Shown here one piece after another: positions 23,047 through 34,335 of a stretch of DNA of 64,000 bases. The translations under genes were made by a program, and so were the position numbers. The DNA comes from Drosophila persimilis (taxonomy: Eukaryota; Arthropoda; Insecta; Diptera; Drosophilidae). Below the pieces are notes generated by a model. The model saw only the letters and a program-made list of their open reading frames with translations. It had not been told where the DNA came from and made no database searches. Position 1 is the first letter of the stretch, and each line of letters opens with the position of its first letter. The stretch covers positions 1 through 64,000 of the forward strand of contig NW_020825309.1 in the NCBI RefSeq assembly GCF_003286085.1, read 5' to 3'.

Positions 23047-23078
23047 TATACCCGATACTCAAAATGAGTATTGGGGTA

Positions 23079-23554
23079 TGTTCGGGCGAAGCCCGAGTGT
23101 AAATTTTATACCATTGTTTTATTGCCTATCAATTGACTTTCTTTTTTTATTTTGGTCATTATACTAAACTAACGTAACGTAAGCGTAGCTTTATCTATGC
23201 TCGCTCAGCAACATGCTCTCATTTAATCATCTATTCTTATCTATGCTCGCTCTTGTTATCTTTTCTTTCCTATGCCGTCGCTAAGCCGTCAGCAGCTGCG
23301 CCTGCTCTAGCAGTTACCGCTTGATATAGTTGGAGAACAGACCCTTTTGTCCCCAATCTATTACTTTGGCTCGAGATCGGCTCGCTTGCCTCATCCAAGT
23401 GTGTCACTCTAATACTATTGTAAAAGGCTCTGGCATCTTCGGCCACCCTCAACACACAAAATACCTATAATAAAATTTATAACGTTTTCGGAAATTAATA
23501 ATTTGTGAAATTATTGAACAATCATAGTCAGCGAAAAAGCTCGTTGTCTCAACA
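23079..23554 (+). repeat. BEL1 5' LTR (476 bp)
   Basis: Begins TGTTCGGGCGAAGCCCGAG, a short terminal hairpin (CGGGC/GCCCG), and ends GTCTCAACA. An AATAAA polyadenylation signal lies near 23,467. The direct copy is at 29,046. Confidence 0.95.
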
Positions 23555-23555
23555 T

Positions 23556-23573
23556 TTGGTGACCCCGACGTGA
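23556..23573 (+). promoter_or_regulatory. BEL1 primer binding site
   Basis: TTGGTGACCCCGACGTGA directly after the 5' LTR. The same motif follows the 5' LTR of every BEL2 copy, although the LTRs themselves are unrelated, so it is under functional constraint as a tRNA primer site. I did not match it securely to a particular tRNA. Confidence 0.8.
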
Positions 23574-23810
23574 TCGTCAGTAACAATTTGGAAATAAACA
23601 ATTATAAACAGTGAAAATTATCCGCTAAACATAACTGTTCGAACGCGAAGCGGTTAGTTCCCATTTCGTCGCGCGCTTGCTTACAAGCACTAATACAGCT
23701 ACGTGCATTAGCGGCTTCGGGTTCGCTGCACTTGCGCTTGCATACCAAAAAAATCAAACGGTTGGTTCTTCGATTCTTCTTTGTGCTTTGCTCGCTGCTG
23801 CCTGTCGAAA

Positions 23811-26800
23811 ATGGATGAGTCTAATGACGTGCCGGAAAACAGGGTGTCTTTTTACAAACTAAAGGCACTCTCAATATACAACAAAGCCGTTTCACTTCGA
23901 GAGACGATATTGAATGATGAAAACAACCCAATCAGTGAAGATGCGCTAAGTGTTCATTTAAAATTCTTGGAAAAAATATCCGACTCATTTAATGTTACTC
24001 ATTCTAATTTAGAAGAGCTTGATGTAAGCGAAATTGGCAGCGACTTAAGCAACAATTTTGAGGATTTGGCGATGGAAATCGAAGTTCGTATTCGCTCAGC
24101 ACTCCGCAGGACTACCCAGAACATGCCGCATCACTCAACGATACGACCCGAGCTCAACGTTACTGCCTCCGGAAATGTACGGTCACGATATCATATTCCT
24201 GACATTAAACTTCCCACTTTCCGTGGAGGTTATACTGAGTGGGCAGACTTTTACTCGATGTTTAGCACAGTAATAGATCAGGAGCCCTTTCTATCAAAGA
24301 TTGAGAAGTTCCAGCACCTGCGCTCATGTTTGGATGGACCTGCCCTGGAGGCTGTTCGCTCTTTGGAAGTATCGGAGAGCAATTATGATATTGCATTGGA
24401 CATTTTAAACAATCGTTTCAATAATAAACGTTTAATCTTTCAGGCACACGTCGCTGAGATTCTGAGGCATGAGAAGGTTGAAGATGGGTCAACTACAAAG
24501 CTACGTACTTTATCGGACAAGCTTCATTCTCACATGAGAGCGCTTAGATCGATGGGTACCATGGAGGAAATAGCTGGATGCATCATCGTTCACTCCACAT
24601 ACAAGTATCTCGACTCTGATACCAGGACCAAATGGGAGGAGCTGTCGCCCCCTAACGTCATACCAACATGGGACCATTTTTCGGCTTTTTTGGAGAGGAG
24701 ATGTCAAGCCATGGAGACCATGGATCAAGCTATGTTGATTCAAATCCATAGCAGTCAGGTTGGAAAACATAAACGAATCACTCATTCAAAACACAGTCTT
24801 GTTGCTACAAATACAATCGTATTGGAATGCGTGTTCTGTGATAATAAAGGGCATAACATTTACAGCTGCACTCGCTTTGGAAACCTTTCGCCATCTTTGC
24901 GTCTTAGAGAGGCAAGGAAGCTTAGAGTTTGCTTCAACTGTTTGAAGAAGGGACATCGGAATACCTCCTGCAGTTCAGGCTCTTGTCGCAGATGCGGTGA
25001 AAAGCATCATACCCTTTTACATATCAACAATCCGCTGCCTACGTCAGTTAACACGGAACCTGCAAACGCTACTACGTCTCCTATTCAGACAGACTTATGC
25101 CCAGGCCCCAATCTTTCAAGTTCTCTTGTTGCCGCTTCATCACCATGCTCGCCTCCTGCTCAGAATCTTAGCTCAGACGTAGTGCTTCTAGCCACGACAG
25201 TCATTATGATAAAGAGTCGAGTTGGTGATCTTCTTCCTTGTCGGGCTCTTCTGGATTCAGGCTCTCAGATTAATTTAATAACCTCTCGCTTTGCTCAGAG
25301 GCTTCAGCTGAAACGAGCCAAAGGGTCGGTATCAGTATCGGGTATCGGCGCTGATTCTGCATTTCACACGGAAGGTTCAGTTAATTTGGTCATTCAATCC
25401 AGGACTTCCGATTACTTCACGAGTCTCACAGCTCTCGTTGCTCCACGTATTACAGGAAACCAGCCTGCTTCTTCATTTGATGTATCCAAATGGGAAATGC
25501 CATCCAATATCAGCCTTGCTGACCCACACTTTAACAAATCTCAGCGCATCGATGTACTTATTGGAGCCAGCTTATTTTACGACATTTTATGCGTTGGACA
25601 GATCAAATTGGAGAGGGGACTTCCTATAATACAAAAAACCCGTCTCGGCTGGGTTGTCACAGGTGGAGGTCAGTACTCCCGCAGCTCAGTGCTCCTAGCT
25701 GCCTCTAGTTCGACGGAATTGAGTCAAACGCCTACCGTTGGTTTGGATGAGCTAGTGCGAAGGTTCTGGGAAGTGGAAAACTGCCACGGTCCCGCTACAG
25801 AAGCAACAAAGGAGGAAATTGCTTGCGAGGAACATTTCAAAAAACATTGCGGTCGGCTTCCAAGTGGCGAATATTGCGTTCAATTGCCTTTAAAGCTGAG
25901 TGACAGTCTTCTTGGAGATTCTTATCAACAAGCCTATCGCAGATTTCTCAATCTAGAGCGCAAGTTGGTTCGCAAACCGCTTCTCAAGGCCCAATACGCC
26001 GCATTTATAAAGGAATACGTCGATTTGAATCACATGTCCCCTGTCAAAAGTGACGCACTTAAACAATGCAAATTTTTTCTTCCTCATCACTGCGTCTTAA
26101 GAGAAGACAAAACCACCACAAAACTCCGAGTAGTTTTCGACGGATCCGCTTGTACATCTACAGGATATTCCCTCAACGATATATTGATGTCAGGCCCAAC
26201 AATTCAGCCAAAGTTAGTTACGACTCTTCTTCGATTTCGTACCTTTCGTATAGCATTGACTGGTGACATTTGTAAAATGTATAGATGCGTCCGTGTCTCG
26301 CCCCAAGATAGTTTTCTGCAGTGCATACTGTGGCGTGACTCACCCCTCGAGGAGCTAAGGACATTCAAGCTGGATACCGTGACCTATGGAACGAAACCAG
26401 CAGCATTTCTTGCCGTCCGTTCTATGCACCAACTAGCGGCAGACGAGAGTTCGTCATATCCAATTGGCTCTGAAGTTGTGCTGCGGGACTTTTACGTGGA
26501 TGATTTGCTAACGGGGGGAGATACTACAAATGAGGTGCTGGAAATAATTCGCCAGGTGTCAGGACTATTAGCCAAAGGAAATTTCAAGATCAGAAAATGG
26601 TGTTCCAACGATACATATGTACTCGATCAAACACCCCATGAAGATAGGGAAACATTTGTTAAATTTACTGATGGCAGCGATGTAACCAAGACGCTAGGTT
26701 TAGCATGGAATCCCACTTCGGATGAGCTATTATTTTCATTCTGTCCCAATCAAGTCCCTTCGAAACCAACTAAGCGAGTTGTATTGTCAACTATTGCACG

Positions 26801-29069
26801 ATTTTATGATCCACTCGGACTTATAGGGCCAGTTATTACTAAAGCAAAAATATTTCTACAGCAGCTGTGGAAAGAAAAGCTTCATTGGGATGAAAGTCTG
26901 CCAGTCTCCTTACGCACAACTTGGATCAACTTTATTCAGCAGTTTGACTCTATGCAACAAATTTCTTTCCCGCGCCTATCTTTCCTTCGAAGCAGCAACC
27001 TTGAAATGCATGGATTTTGTGATGCCAGCATGAGTGCTTATGGAGCTTGCATCTACGCTGTTTCGCAAGGCGACAATGGAGTCAAGGCAAATTTTCTATC
27101 TTCCAGATCTCGTGTAGCGCCACTGAAGACTATCACAATACCCAAGTTGGAATTATGTGGTGCAGCGCTACTCGCTCAGCTTATGCATGAAGTGTCTTTG
27201 ATGAACTTCAAGTGCTCTTATTATTGCTGGTGTGACTCCACAGTCGTTTTGGCTTGGATCAAGAATCAACCATCCAACTTCAATGTATTTGTCGCTAATA
27301 GACTTTCTGTTATTCAGGAACTCACATCTGGAATGTCTTGGCTGCACGTGCCAACTGATCTAAACCCTGCCGATATGCTTTCTCGAGGATCATTACCAGC
27401 TGAGCTCATCAATTCTCATCTTTGGAAGTATGGACCTACATACTTGACAGCCAGTAAGGATCAATGGCCAAGTACACCTGCTCTTCCAGAGCCGGTTTTG
27501 GAGGCACGAAAAACCATACTAATTACAAACTGCGCGTCAAGATATTTGGTGGAAGAATCAAAGTTTGTAAATTCCTTCCCCAAAATGCAACGAATTTTTG
27601 CGTATGTATGCAAATTCATTCATCGACGAAAGTCTGGAATAACTGTGGAGGACTTGCGTTTGGGAACCGAACTGCTTATTCGTCTTACTCAACAATCTCG
27701 TCTATCCACTGAAATAAGAGCCCTGGAAACGCGAAAGGACATCAAGGCTTCAAGCTCGATCGCCTCTCTTTCGCCATTTTTAGATGATTGCGGTTTGCTT
27801 CGAGTTGGAGGGCGTCTTAAAAACTCTACCTTGGACTTTGAAGCACGGCATCCCATAATATTGCCCAAGAATCATTCCATCACTTCTGCTCTGATACGGC
27901 ACTTACACGAAAAGCACCTTCACGCTGGACCCCAGTCGCTATTAGCCATCATTCGTCAAACGTACTGGCCAATCGGTGGCCGAAAGACCGTAGCACACGT
28001 AATCCAAAAGTGTGTCAGATGCTTTAGAGTGAAGCCTCGAACTCTCGAGCAAATAATGGCAGATCTTCCGGTGGACAGAGTCAGCGAATCTCGTGCATTT
28101 TTAGTTACCGGCGTGGACTATTGCGGTCCGTTCCTGTATAAATCAGAAGTTCGAAACCGGCCCCCACTAAAGTGCTACATGAGCATTTTTATATGCTTCT
28201 CCACCAAGGCGGTTCACATCGAGCTTGTGAAGGATCTTACAACATCTGCGTTCCTCTCTGCTCTTCGCCGTTTCATTTGCACCCGTGGAAGACCGATTCG
28301 TATTTGGTCAGATAATGCCACAAATTTTGTTGGAGCGCGGAACGAACTGGCGGAACTTAAGTCGCTATTCCTAAGCGACAGTCATCAAGAAGCCGTGCAT
28401 CAAGCTTTTCTCAACGATTGCATCGATTGGCGTTTCATTCCTCCTAGATCGCCACATTTTGGAGGATTGTGGGAGGCGTCAGTCAAGCTTGCTAAGCATC
28501 ATCTTCGACGTGCCCTCGGATCCTCGCTTCTTGGATTTGATGAGCTGCGCACTCTCGCGTGCAATATCTGTGCAATCATTAATTCAAGGCCATTGTTTCC
28601 TCTTTCAGAGAACCCTGCAGATCTCGATGTACTCACGCCCAGCCATTTTCTAGTTGGCGCCCCTATCACAACCTTCTTGGAGCCTGACTTGGTTCATTTA
28701 AACGTCGATCGCTTGGACCGTTGGCAGAAGGTCACACAGCTTCAGCAAATCTTTTGGTCTCGCTGGCGCCAATCGTATTTAACCAGTCTTCAAGAAAGAA
28801 CGAAGTGGCGCACCCGGAACCCTGAGCTTCACGTCAATGATGTCGTTCTTGTTAAGGACGAGAACTTCCCTCCTCTGAAGTGGCCTCTAGCGAGAATCCT
28901 CGAGCTCATCCCAGGAGCTGATGGCGTATCTCGAGTCGCCTTGATCAGGATGGCTACAGGTGTTAGCCGAAGAGCACTTGCAAAACTATGTCTATTGCCT
29001 CTACGAGATGAGGTGAAAGGCATGGATCCTTCCACGGGGGGAGTATGTTCGGGCGAAGCCCGAGTGTAA
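23811..29069 (+). CDS. gag-pol: BEL1 Gag-Pro-Pol polyprotein
   Basis: One frame of 1,752 codons. I take ATG 23,811 (MDESNDVPEN), as in BEL Gags, rather than the in-frame ATG ten codons upstream, which adds an unlikely Cys-rich start. Domains in order: BEL Gag/DUF1759 (about 129-260, around LPTFRGGYTEWADFYSMF); CCHC knuckles from residues 340 and 374; aspartic protease, LDSGSQ with Asp482; reverse transcriptase, with Asp819 in TGDICKMY and YVDD at 895-898; RNase H, FCDAS with Asp1071; integrase, with zinc-binding H1364 and C1401/C1404 and catalytic Asp1436, Asp1501 and Glu1555. A BEL-type C-terminal domain follows. All catalytic residues are present. The frame reads through the polypurine tract and stops 24 bases inside the 3' LTR. 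It encodes everything needed for reverse transcription and integration in cytoplasmic particles and nucleus. Confidence 0.95.
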   Translation: MDESNDVPENRVSFYKLKALSIYNKAVSLRETILNDENNPISEDALSVHLKFLEKISDSFNVTHSNLEELDVSEIGSDLSNNFEDLAMEIEVRIRSALRRTTQNMPHHSTIRPELNVTASGNVRSRYHIPDIKLPTFRGGYTEWADFYSMFSTVIDQEPFLSKIEKFQHLRSCLDGPALEAVRSLEVSESNYDIALDILNNRFNNKRLIFQAHVAEILRHEKVEDGSTTKLRTLSDKLHSHMRALRSMGTMEEIAGCIIVHSTYKYLDSDTRTKWEELSPPNVIPTWDHFSAFLERRCQAMETMDQAMLIQIHSSQVGKHKRITHSKHSLVATNTIVLECVFCDNKGHNIYSCTRFGNLSPSLRLREARKLRVCFNCLKKGHRNTSCSSGSCRRCGEKHHTLLHINNPLPTSVNTEPANATTSPIQTDLCPGPNLSSSLVAASSPCSPPAQNLSSDVVLLATTVIMIKSRVGDLLPCRALLDSGSQINLITSRFAQRLQLKRAKGSVSVSGIGADSAFHTEGSVNLVIQSRTSDYFTSLTALVAPRITGNQPASSFDVSKWEMPSNISLADPHFNKSQRIDVLIGASLFYDILCVGQIKLERGLPIIQKTRLGWVVTGGGQYSRSSVLLAASSSTELSQTPTVGLDELVRRFWEVENCHGPATEATKEEIACEEHFKKHCGRLPSGEYCVQLPLKLSDSLLGDSYQQAYRRFLNLERKLVRKPLLKAQYAAFIKEYVDLNHMSPVKSDALKQCKFFLPHHCVLREDKTTTKLRVVFDGSACTSTGYSLNDILMSGPTIQPKLVTTLLRFRTFRIALTGDICKMYRCVRVSPQDSFLQCILWRDSPLEELRTFKLDTVTYGTKPAAFLAVRSMHQLAADESSSYPIGSEVVLRDFYVDDLLTGGDTTNEVLEIIRQVSGLLAKGNFKIRKWCSNDTYVLDQTPHEDRETFVKFTDGSDVTKTLGLAWNPTSDELLFSFCPNQVPSKPTKRVVLSTIARFYDPLGLIGPVITKAKIFLQQLWKEKLHWDESLPVSLRTTWINFIQQFDSMQQISFPRLSFLRSSNLEMHGFCDASMSAYGACIYAVSQGDNGVKANFLSSRSRVAPLKTITIPKLELCGAALLAQLMHEVSLMNFKCSYYCWCDSTVVLAWIKNQPSNFNVFVANRLSVIQELTSGMSWLHVPTDLNPADMLSRGSLPAELINSHLWKYGPTYLTASKDQWPSTPALPEPVLEARKTILITNCASRYLVEESKFVNSFPKMQRIFAYVCKFIHRRKSGITVEDLRLGTELLIRLTQQSRLSTEIRALETRKDIKASSSIASLSPFLDDCGLLRVGGRLKNSTLDFEARHPIILPKNHSITSALIRHLHEKHLHAGPQSLLAIIRQTYWPIGGRKTVAHVIQKCVRCFRVKPRTLEQIMADLPVDRVSESRAFLVTGVDYCGPFLYKSEVRNRPPLKCYMSIFICFSTKAVHIELVKDLTTSAFLSALRRFICTRGRPIRIWSDNATNFVGARNELAELKSLFLSDSHQEAVHQAFLNDCIDWRFIPPRSPHFGGLWEASVKLAKHHLRRALGSSLLGFDELRTLACNICAIINSRPLFPLSENPADLDVLTPSHFLVGAPITTFLEPDLVHLNVDRLDRWQKVTQLQQIFWSRWRQSYLTSLQERTKWRTRNPELHVNDVVLVKDENFPPLKWPLARILELIPGADGVSRVALIRMATGVSRRALAKLCLLPLRDEVKGMDPSTGGVCSGEARV
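29032..29045 (+). promoter_or_regulatory. BEL1 polypurine tract
   Basis: ACGGGGGGAGTA-type purine run immediately before the 3' LTR; primer for plus-strand DNA synthesis. BEL2 has a matching run (CGGGGGGGTGAA) at the same place. Confidence 0.8.
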
Positions 29070-29521
29070 ATTTTATACCATTGTTTTATTGCCTATCAAT
29101 TCACTTTCTTTTTTTATTTTGGTCATTATACTAAACTAACGTAACGTAAGCGTAGCTTTATCTATGCTCGCTCAGCAACATGCTCTCATTTAATCATCTA
29201 TTCTTATCTATGCTCGCTCTTGTTATCTTTTCTTTCCTATGCCGTCGCTAAGCCGTCAGCAGCTGCGCCTGCTCTAGCAGTTACCGCTTGATATAGTTGG
29301 AGAACAGACCCTTTTGTCCCCAATCTATTACTTTGGCTCGAGATCGGCTCGCTTGCCTCATCCAAGTGTGTCACTCTAATACTATTGTAAAAGGCTCTGG
29401 CTTCTTCGGCCACCCTCAACACACAAAATACCTATAATAAAATTTATAACGTTTTCGGAAATTAATAATTTGTGAAATTATTGAACAATCATAGTCAGCG
29501 AAAAAGCTCGTTGTCTCAACA
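29046..29521 (+). repeat. BEL1 3' LTR (476 bp)
   Basis: Direct copy of the 5' LTR with two differences. The polyprotein stop codon lies inside it at 29,067-29,069. Confidence 0.95.
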
Positions 29522-30596
29522 GGGTATATTAGATTTGTGGTAAAAGTGGATGTGTGTAACGTCCAGAAGGAATCGTTTCCGACCCCTTAAAGTATATATA
29601 TTCTTGATCAGCATCAATAGCCGAGTTTATTGAGCCATGTCTGTCTGTCCGTCTGTCCGTCCGTCCGTCTGTCCGTAATGCTCAAAGACTATAAGAGCTA
29701 GAGCAACGATGTTTTGGATCCAGACTTCTGTGATATGTCACTGCTACAAAAATATTTCAAAACTTTTCCCCGCCCACTTCCGCCCCCACAAAGGGCGAAA
29801 ATCTGTGGCATCCACAATTTCGACGATACGAGAAAACCAAAAACGCAGAATCGTAGAGAATGACCATATCTTTTAGACTGCAGAATCTGAATTGGATCGT
29901 ATTATTATTATAGCCAGCATCAAGAAAACAATTTCATTTTTTCTCGCCCTGTCTCTCTCTAACACACACGTAGCATTGGCGGCTTTGCTTAGAGTAAAAC
30001 ATTAGCGCCTAGATCTCAGAGACTATAAAAGCTAGAGCAACCAAATTTGGTATCCACACTCCTAATATATCGGACCGAGACGAGTTTGTTTCAAAATTTC
30101 GCCACACCCCCTTCCGCCCCCGCAAAGGATGCAAATCTGGGGATATTCACAAATCTCAGAGACTATTGAAGCTAGAGTAACCAAATTTGGTGCACACACT
30201 CCTTTAAGATGTCACTATAAAACGTATATCTCAGAATTTCGCCCCACCCCCATCCGCCCCCACAAAGGACGAAAATCTGTTGCATCCACAATATTGCAGA
30301 TTTGAGAAAACTAAAAACGCAGAATCATAGATAACGACCATATCTATCAGATTGCTGAATCAGATCTGGATCAGATCAGATCTTTTTTATAGCCAAAAGG
30401 AACAAATCAATTTGCAGTGGCTACGCAGCGCCCGACGTCACGCTCAGACTGATTTTCTGTCTCTCTCGCACGCACTCTTTGTCGTGTCGTTAAATATTAG
30501 CGGCGTCTGCCGGAGGAGAGCCATACTGACTTAGTATCGGGTATAACCGTAGAGTTGCGGTGTCCGCAGCAACTCACAACGTTCCCCCTCGTTTTT

Positions 30597-31392
30597 GTTT
30601 TGTTTTCGTTTCTCTTCTGCCCCTCTGAGCAGCTAGCATTGAGTTGAGCGTTTGAGTTGTGGCGCAGTTTAATTTTTATTAACTTATTTATTTCACGTCT
30701 TTCTTTTCTCTTGTCGATCGTCCCAAATCATACCCCCGACTTATCGCAGTATAATATCGTATAAAACTTATCGCATAAAACTTATCGCAGTATAATGTCG
30801 GCATCGGTTAGGGTTAGTATCGGCACTAACTATACAGTATACTGTATGGTACTGTACAGTATACTGTATGGTTAGTGGTATCGGTAAGGGCTAGAATGGG
30901 GTTGGTTAGGGTTAATATCGGTAAGGGCTAGAATGGGGTTGGTTAGGGTTAATATGTGTTGCCATACAGCTCGGCCATCCTGACAAATGGATCGCCCTCG
31001 ATCCTTACATTTGCTTACTTTTCTAAAATTATAAAATACAGATTAGTAGGAGATAGTTCTACACTGATCACGCCAATTAACATATTTCAGAAGTCGACAG
31101 GCTTATATTACACCGTCATACGGAACCTGAGATACTTGACAATTATCAATGTCAGTTATAACATATCGTTAATTTGGTAAATTTTTTTTTGAAATGTATT
31201 GTGATGGACCTATTTCAGGCTGAGGTAAGCTCAGTCACGTCCAGGGGTCAATCCACAAGAAATTTGTAGAAATGGATGGAACTTCAAGGGGGACTTCGGG
31301 GGCGGCCTATCGTAGAGTAGATGGATCGGGCCTGGGGCGGGCGTTGCTCGGTGCCTCGGCTGATTGGGGTGAACTTCAATCGGGTGTTTTTT
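30597..31392. repeat. Spacer repeat S, copy 4 (796 bp)
   Basis: First copy of the right-hand S subfamily. It has GAACTTCAATCGGG where copies 1-3 have GAACTTACGCAATCGGG, a deletion shared with all copies further right. Confidence 0.85.
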
Positions 31393-32285
31393 TATACCCG
31401 ATACTCAAAATGAGTATTGGGGTATATTAGATTTGTGGTAAAAGTGGATGTGTGTAACGTCCAGAAGGAATCGTTTCCGACACCATAAAGTATGTATATA
31501 TATTCTTGATCAGATTCAATAGACGAGTCGATTGAGCCCTGTCTGTCTGTCTGTCTGTCCGTCCGTCCGTCTGTTCGTCCCCTTCAGCGCCTAGTGCTGA
31601 AAGACTATAAGAGCTAGAGCAACGATGTTTTGGATCCAGACTTCTGTGATATGTCACTGCTACAAAAATATTTCAAAACTTCGCCCCGCCCACTTCCGCC
31701 CCCACAAAGGACTAAAATCTGTGGCATCCACATTTTGAAAGATACGAGAAAACCAAAAACGCAGAATCGTAGAGAATGACCATATCTATTAGACTACGGA
31801 ATCTGAATTGGATCGTATTATTATTATAGCCAGCATCAAGAAAAAAATTGCATTTTTCCTCGCCCTGTCTCTCTCTAACACACACGTAGCATATGCGGCT
31901 TTGCTTAGAGTATAACATTAGCGCCTAGATCTCAGAGACTATAAAAGCTAGTGCAACCAAATTTGGTATCCACACTCCTAATATATCGGACCGAGACGAG
32001 TTTGTTTCAAAATTTCGCCACACCCCCTTCCGCCCCCGCAAAGGATGCAAATCTGGGGATATTCACAAATCTCAGAGACTATTAAAGCTAGAGTAACCAA
32101 ATTTAGTATCCGCACTTCTGTTAGATCTCACTATAAAACCTTTATCTCAAAATTTCGCCCCACCCCCTTCCGCCCACACAAAGGACGAAAATCTGTTGCA
32201 TCCACAATATTGCAGATTTGAGAAAACTAAAAACGCAGAATCATAGATAACGACCATATCTATCAGATTGCTGAATCTGGAATCT
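31393..32285 (+). mobile_element. DINE unit 10, 3' truncated at poly-G
   Basis: Normal 5' end and body, cut after GCTGAATCTGG, followed by AATCT and the poly-G tract. The 3' about 210 bp, including subterminal motif and hairpin, are missing. The same breakpoint recurs at 38,242, 43,092 and 59,209, so it arose once and was copied. Confidence 0.9.
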
Positions 32286-32296
32286 GGGGGGGGGGG
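32286..32296 (+). repeat. Poly-G tract, 11 bases (G copy A)
   Basis: Pure G run between truncated DINE and gypsy LTR fragment. Its length varies among the four equivalent junctions (11, 12, 25, 21). Confidence 0.9.
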
Positions 32297-34335
32297 CTGT
32301 TCGTGTAGTACGTTGGGCGAGGTGTTGCAATTTAGTAGCCGGGTTTTTATTGGGCGTTGGGAGAGGCGTTGTAGCGAACCCTTTTGGGTTCGTTACAGTA
32401 TGGTCCTTTAAATTTTGGTATAAATTTCCTATTTGTACCTATCGTAGTGTCAACGTTTCGTACGAGAACAAAGTCGCTTTCTTTAAATTCTATATGTTTT
32501 TTAATGTTTTTATCACATATCATAATGTTATATATCATATCAATAGTGTTTTACCTTAGTTTGGTTTACAGTTATTTTATCTAATACTCCTTTCCGAATT
32601 GCTATTAAGTCTCTATTTAGTTTTGAATTAGATTTGTCTTCTAGGAATTCCGTTAAAGCGTCGATATCACAGCCTCTTTGCTGAACACCGAAGAGTACCA
32701 CCGATGGTACTTCCCCAGTAACCGAATGTTTTGAATTTTTTATTGCATATTCCGCTTTTGTGAGTAGTTTACACCAATCTGAATGTAGCAATGGTTCTGT
32801 TATCTTTGCTAACATACTTTTCATTGTTCTATTTACTCTCTCCACTTGCCCATTTGCCTGTGGTGAGGCAGTTGCTGCTCTAACATGTTCAAGGTTATTA
32901 CTTAGCATAAACTCACTGAATTCCAACGATGTCAAACATGAGCCCCTATCACTGACAATTCTCCTAGGTCTGCTATAATTTTCAAAATATTTCGTTAAGC
33001 ATGCGCAAACTTCCTTAGTACTAGTTGTGTTTGCAGAATACAATTTAACAACCCAATTCAACCCAGTTCACAATTTGTGAACCCATCAATGACTACCACT
33101 ATGTGTTTCTTTTTATTAATGACTGAGGGGAGGGGTCCGAAATGGTCAATATGGAATGTATCGAATGGAATTGGTCTTTTCGGTATACTATGCAATGAGC
33201 GATTGTTGGAATGGGACGGAAAGCTAAATGTAATACACTTAATGCAATTTTTTATAAACCTGTCAACTTTTGCGGTCATATTTGGAAACCAATAATGTTT
33301 CTTAATTTCGGTTACACATTTTTCAACTCCCATTCGAGTAACCGGGAATGAATCTCCTGAAGTAAGAAAAGAGTCCTAAACATTTTTGCATATCTGCGGA
33401 ATTAGTAGGTTTTGGAAGGTGCTTAATTGTCGTGATGTGATCATTATTCGGCTTAATTCCATCCTTGCTTAATGTGAATCCCAAAAATTCTATACTAGTG
33501 TAACAAAACAAACACTTACTTAACTTAATTTCTAATCTATATTCTGCTAGGAGGCGTAATACTTTACTTAAGACAACAAAGTGTTCTTCTATAGTTTTGG
33601 TTCCGATTGCAATGTCGTCCATGTATACAACTACATTTGCTTGTTTTATTAATGGGCCGAATATATTGTTTTCAAATCGTTGAAAGACAGCTGATGCGTT
33701 TCGCAAACCAATGGCATGCTATGATATTCGTATTGTCCGTTTGGTGTCACAAAAGATGTAAATTGAATTAAATTCTCTGCCACCTTCACCTGGTGGAAAC
33801 CACTTTTCAGATCCAAAAGGGAGAAATACTTATTACCTTCCATTCTCTCTATGCAATCATTTATAAGTGGCAATGGGTACCCAACCCATACTGTTATCTT
33901 ATTCAATTGTCTATAATCAACGCACAGCCTTTTCTCACCTGATTTTTTTTTTACAAGTACAATTGCAGAGGTATAAGGGGAATCACTTGGACTGATATGG
34001 CCTTCAAACAGCAATTCTTCAATAAGTGCGTCAACTACTCTTTTGTCATGACATAAAAGCTTTCTTGGTGTTGAATATATTGGGGCTTGGGACATAATTT
34101 TTATCTTCATTTCATACTTATGTTCAATGGCTGGTATGTTGGGCAGGTCTAAATAATTTAGTTCAATTAATGTTCGGATTTCACTACGCGAGTTTTCACT
34201 AAGTTTGTAATCAATATTGTAATGCTCAATGTCAATTTGTTCTATATTGTAAATATTCTGAATATCGGAAGTTTGCTCAATTATATCTAGAAGCGCATTG
34301 CTTATCGGAAGTTCACTGTTATTCGGGTTGTTTTT
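32297..34335 (-). pseudogene. pol: Ty3/gypsy pol fragment, G copy A
   Basis: Minus-strand remnant. At the low-coordinate end is a partial LTR (32,297-32,397, starting TGTAACGAACCC on the minus strand). Next come integrase parts (zinc-binding end HYWFPNM...CIKC, IDHFGPLP with Asp, SDRGS with Asp, GQVERVN with Glu), then reverse transcriptase (VYMDDIAIGT active site, LLDLKSGFH block, CVDYRQLNK block) up to about 34,110. RNase H and the start of integrase are deleted: FRRFIPGYS is joined to the GVEKCVTEIKK segment out of frame (near 33,335). There is a one-base loss after MPL near 33,708 and a stop with a small duplication near 33,060. It cannot encode an enzyme. The sequence beyond 34,110 to the DINE is upstream pol without a long frame. 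The subgroup within Ty3/gypsy is uncertain. Confidence 0.85.

Larger units (their letters stand above)
23079..29521 (+). mobile_element. BEL1: near-intact BEL/Pao LTR retrotransposon
   Basis: 6,443 bp with LTRs of 476 bp each (23,079-23,554 and 29,046-29,521), both TG...CA. By eye the LTRs differ at two positions (GAATTGACT/CAATTCACT type change near 23,133 and GGCATC/GGCTTC near 23,433). The 5-bp target duplication GGGTA flanks it, as expected for BEL integrases. Primer site, polypurine tract and one uninterrupted gag-pro-pol frame are present. These features point to a recent insertion that may still be mobile. Confidence 0.95.
23047..30596 (+). mobile_element. DINE unit 9, split by the BEL1 insertion
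   Basis: The first 32 bp (23,047-23,078) end in GGGTA. The element resumes after BEL1 with a second GGGTA (29,522-29,526) and continues to 30,596. Removing BEL1 and one GGGTA restores a normal DINE, so BEL1 inserted after this DINE was in place. Confidence 0.9.

Noticed and set aside
23781-23810. Upstream in-frame ATG of the BEL1 polyprotein
   Set aside because: It adds ten Cys-rich residues not expected in BEL Gag. The ATG at 23,811 gives a normal start.
33323-33706. RT piece of G copy A as a functional gene
   Set aside because: Frameshift before it, RNase H deleted after it and the fragment is only part of the RT fold; same in the other copies.
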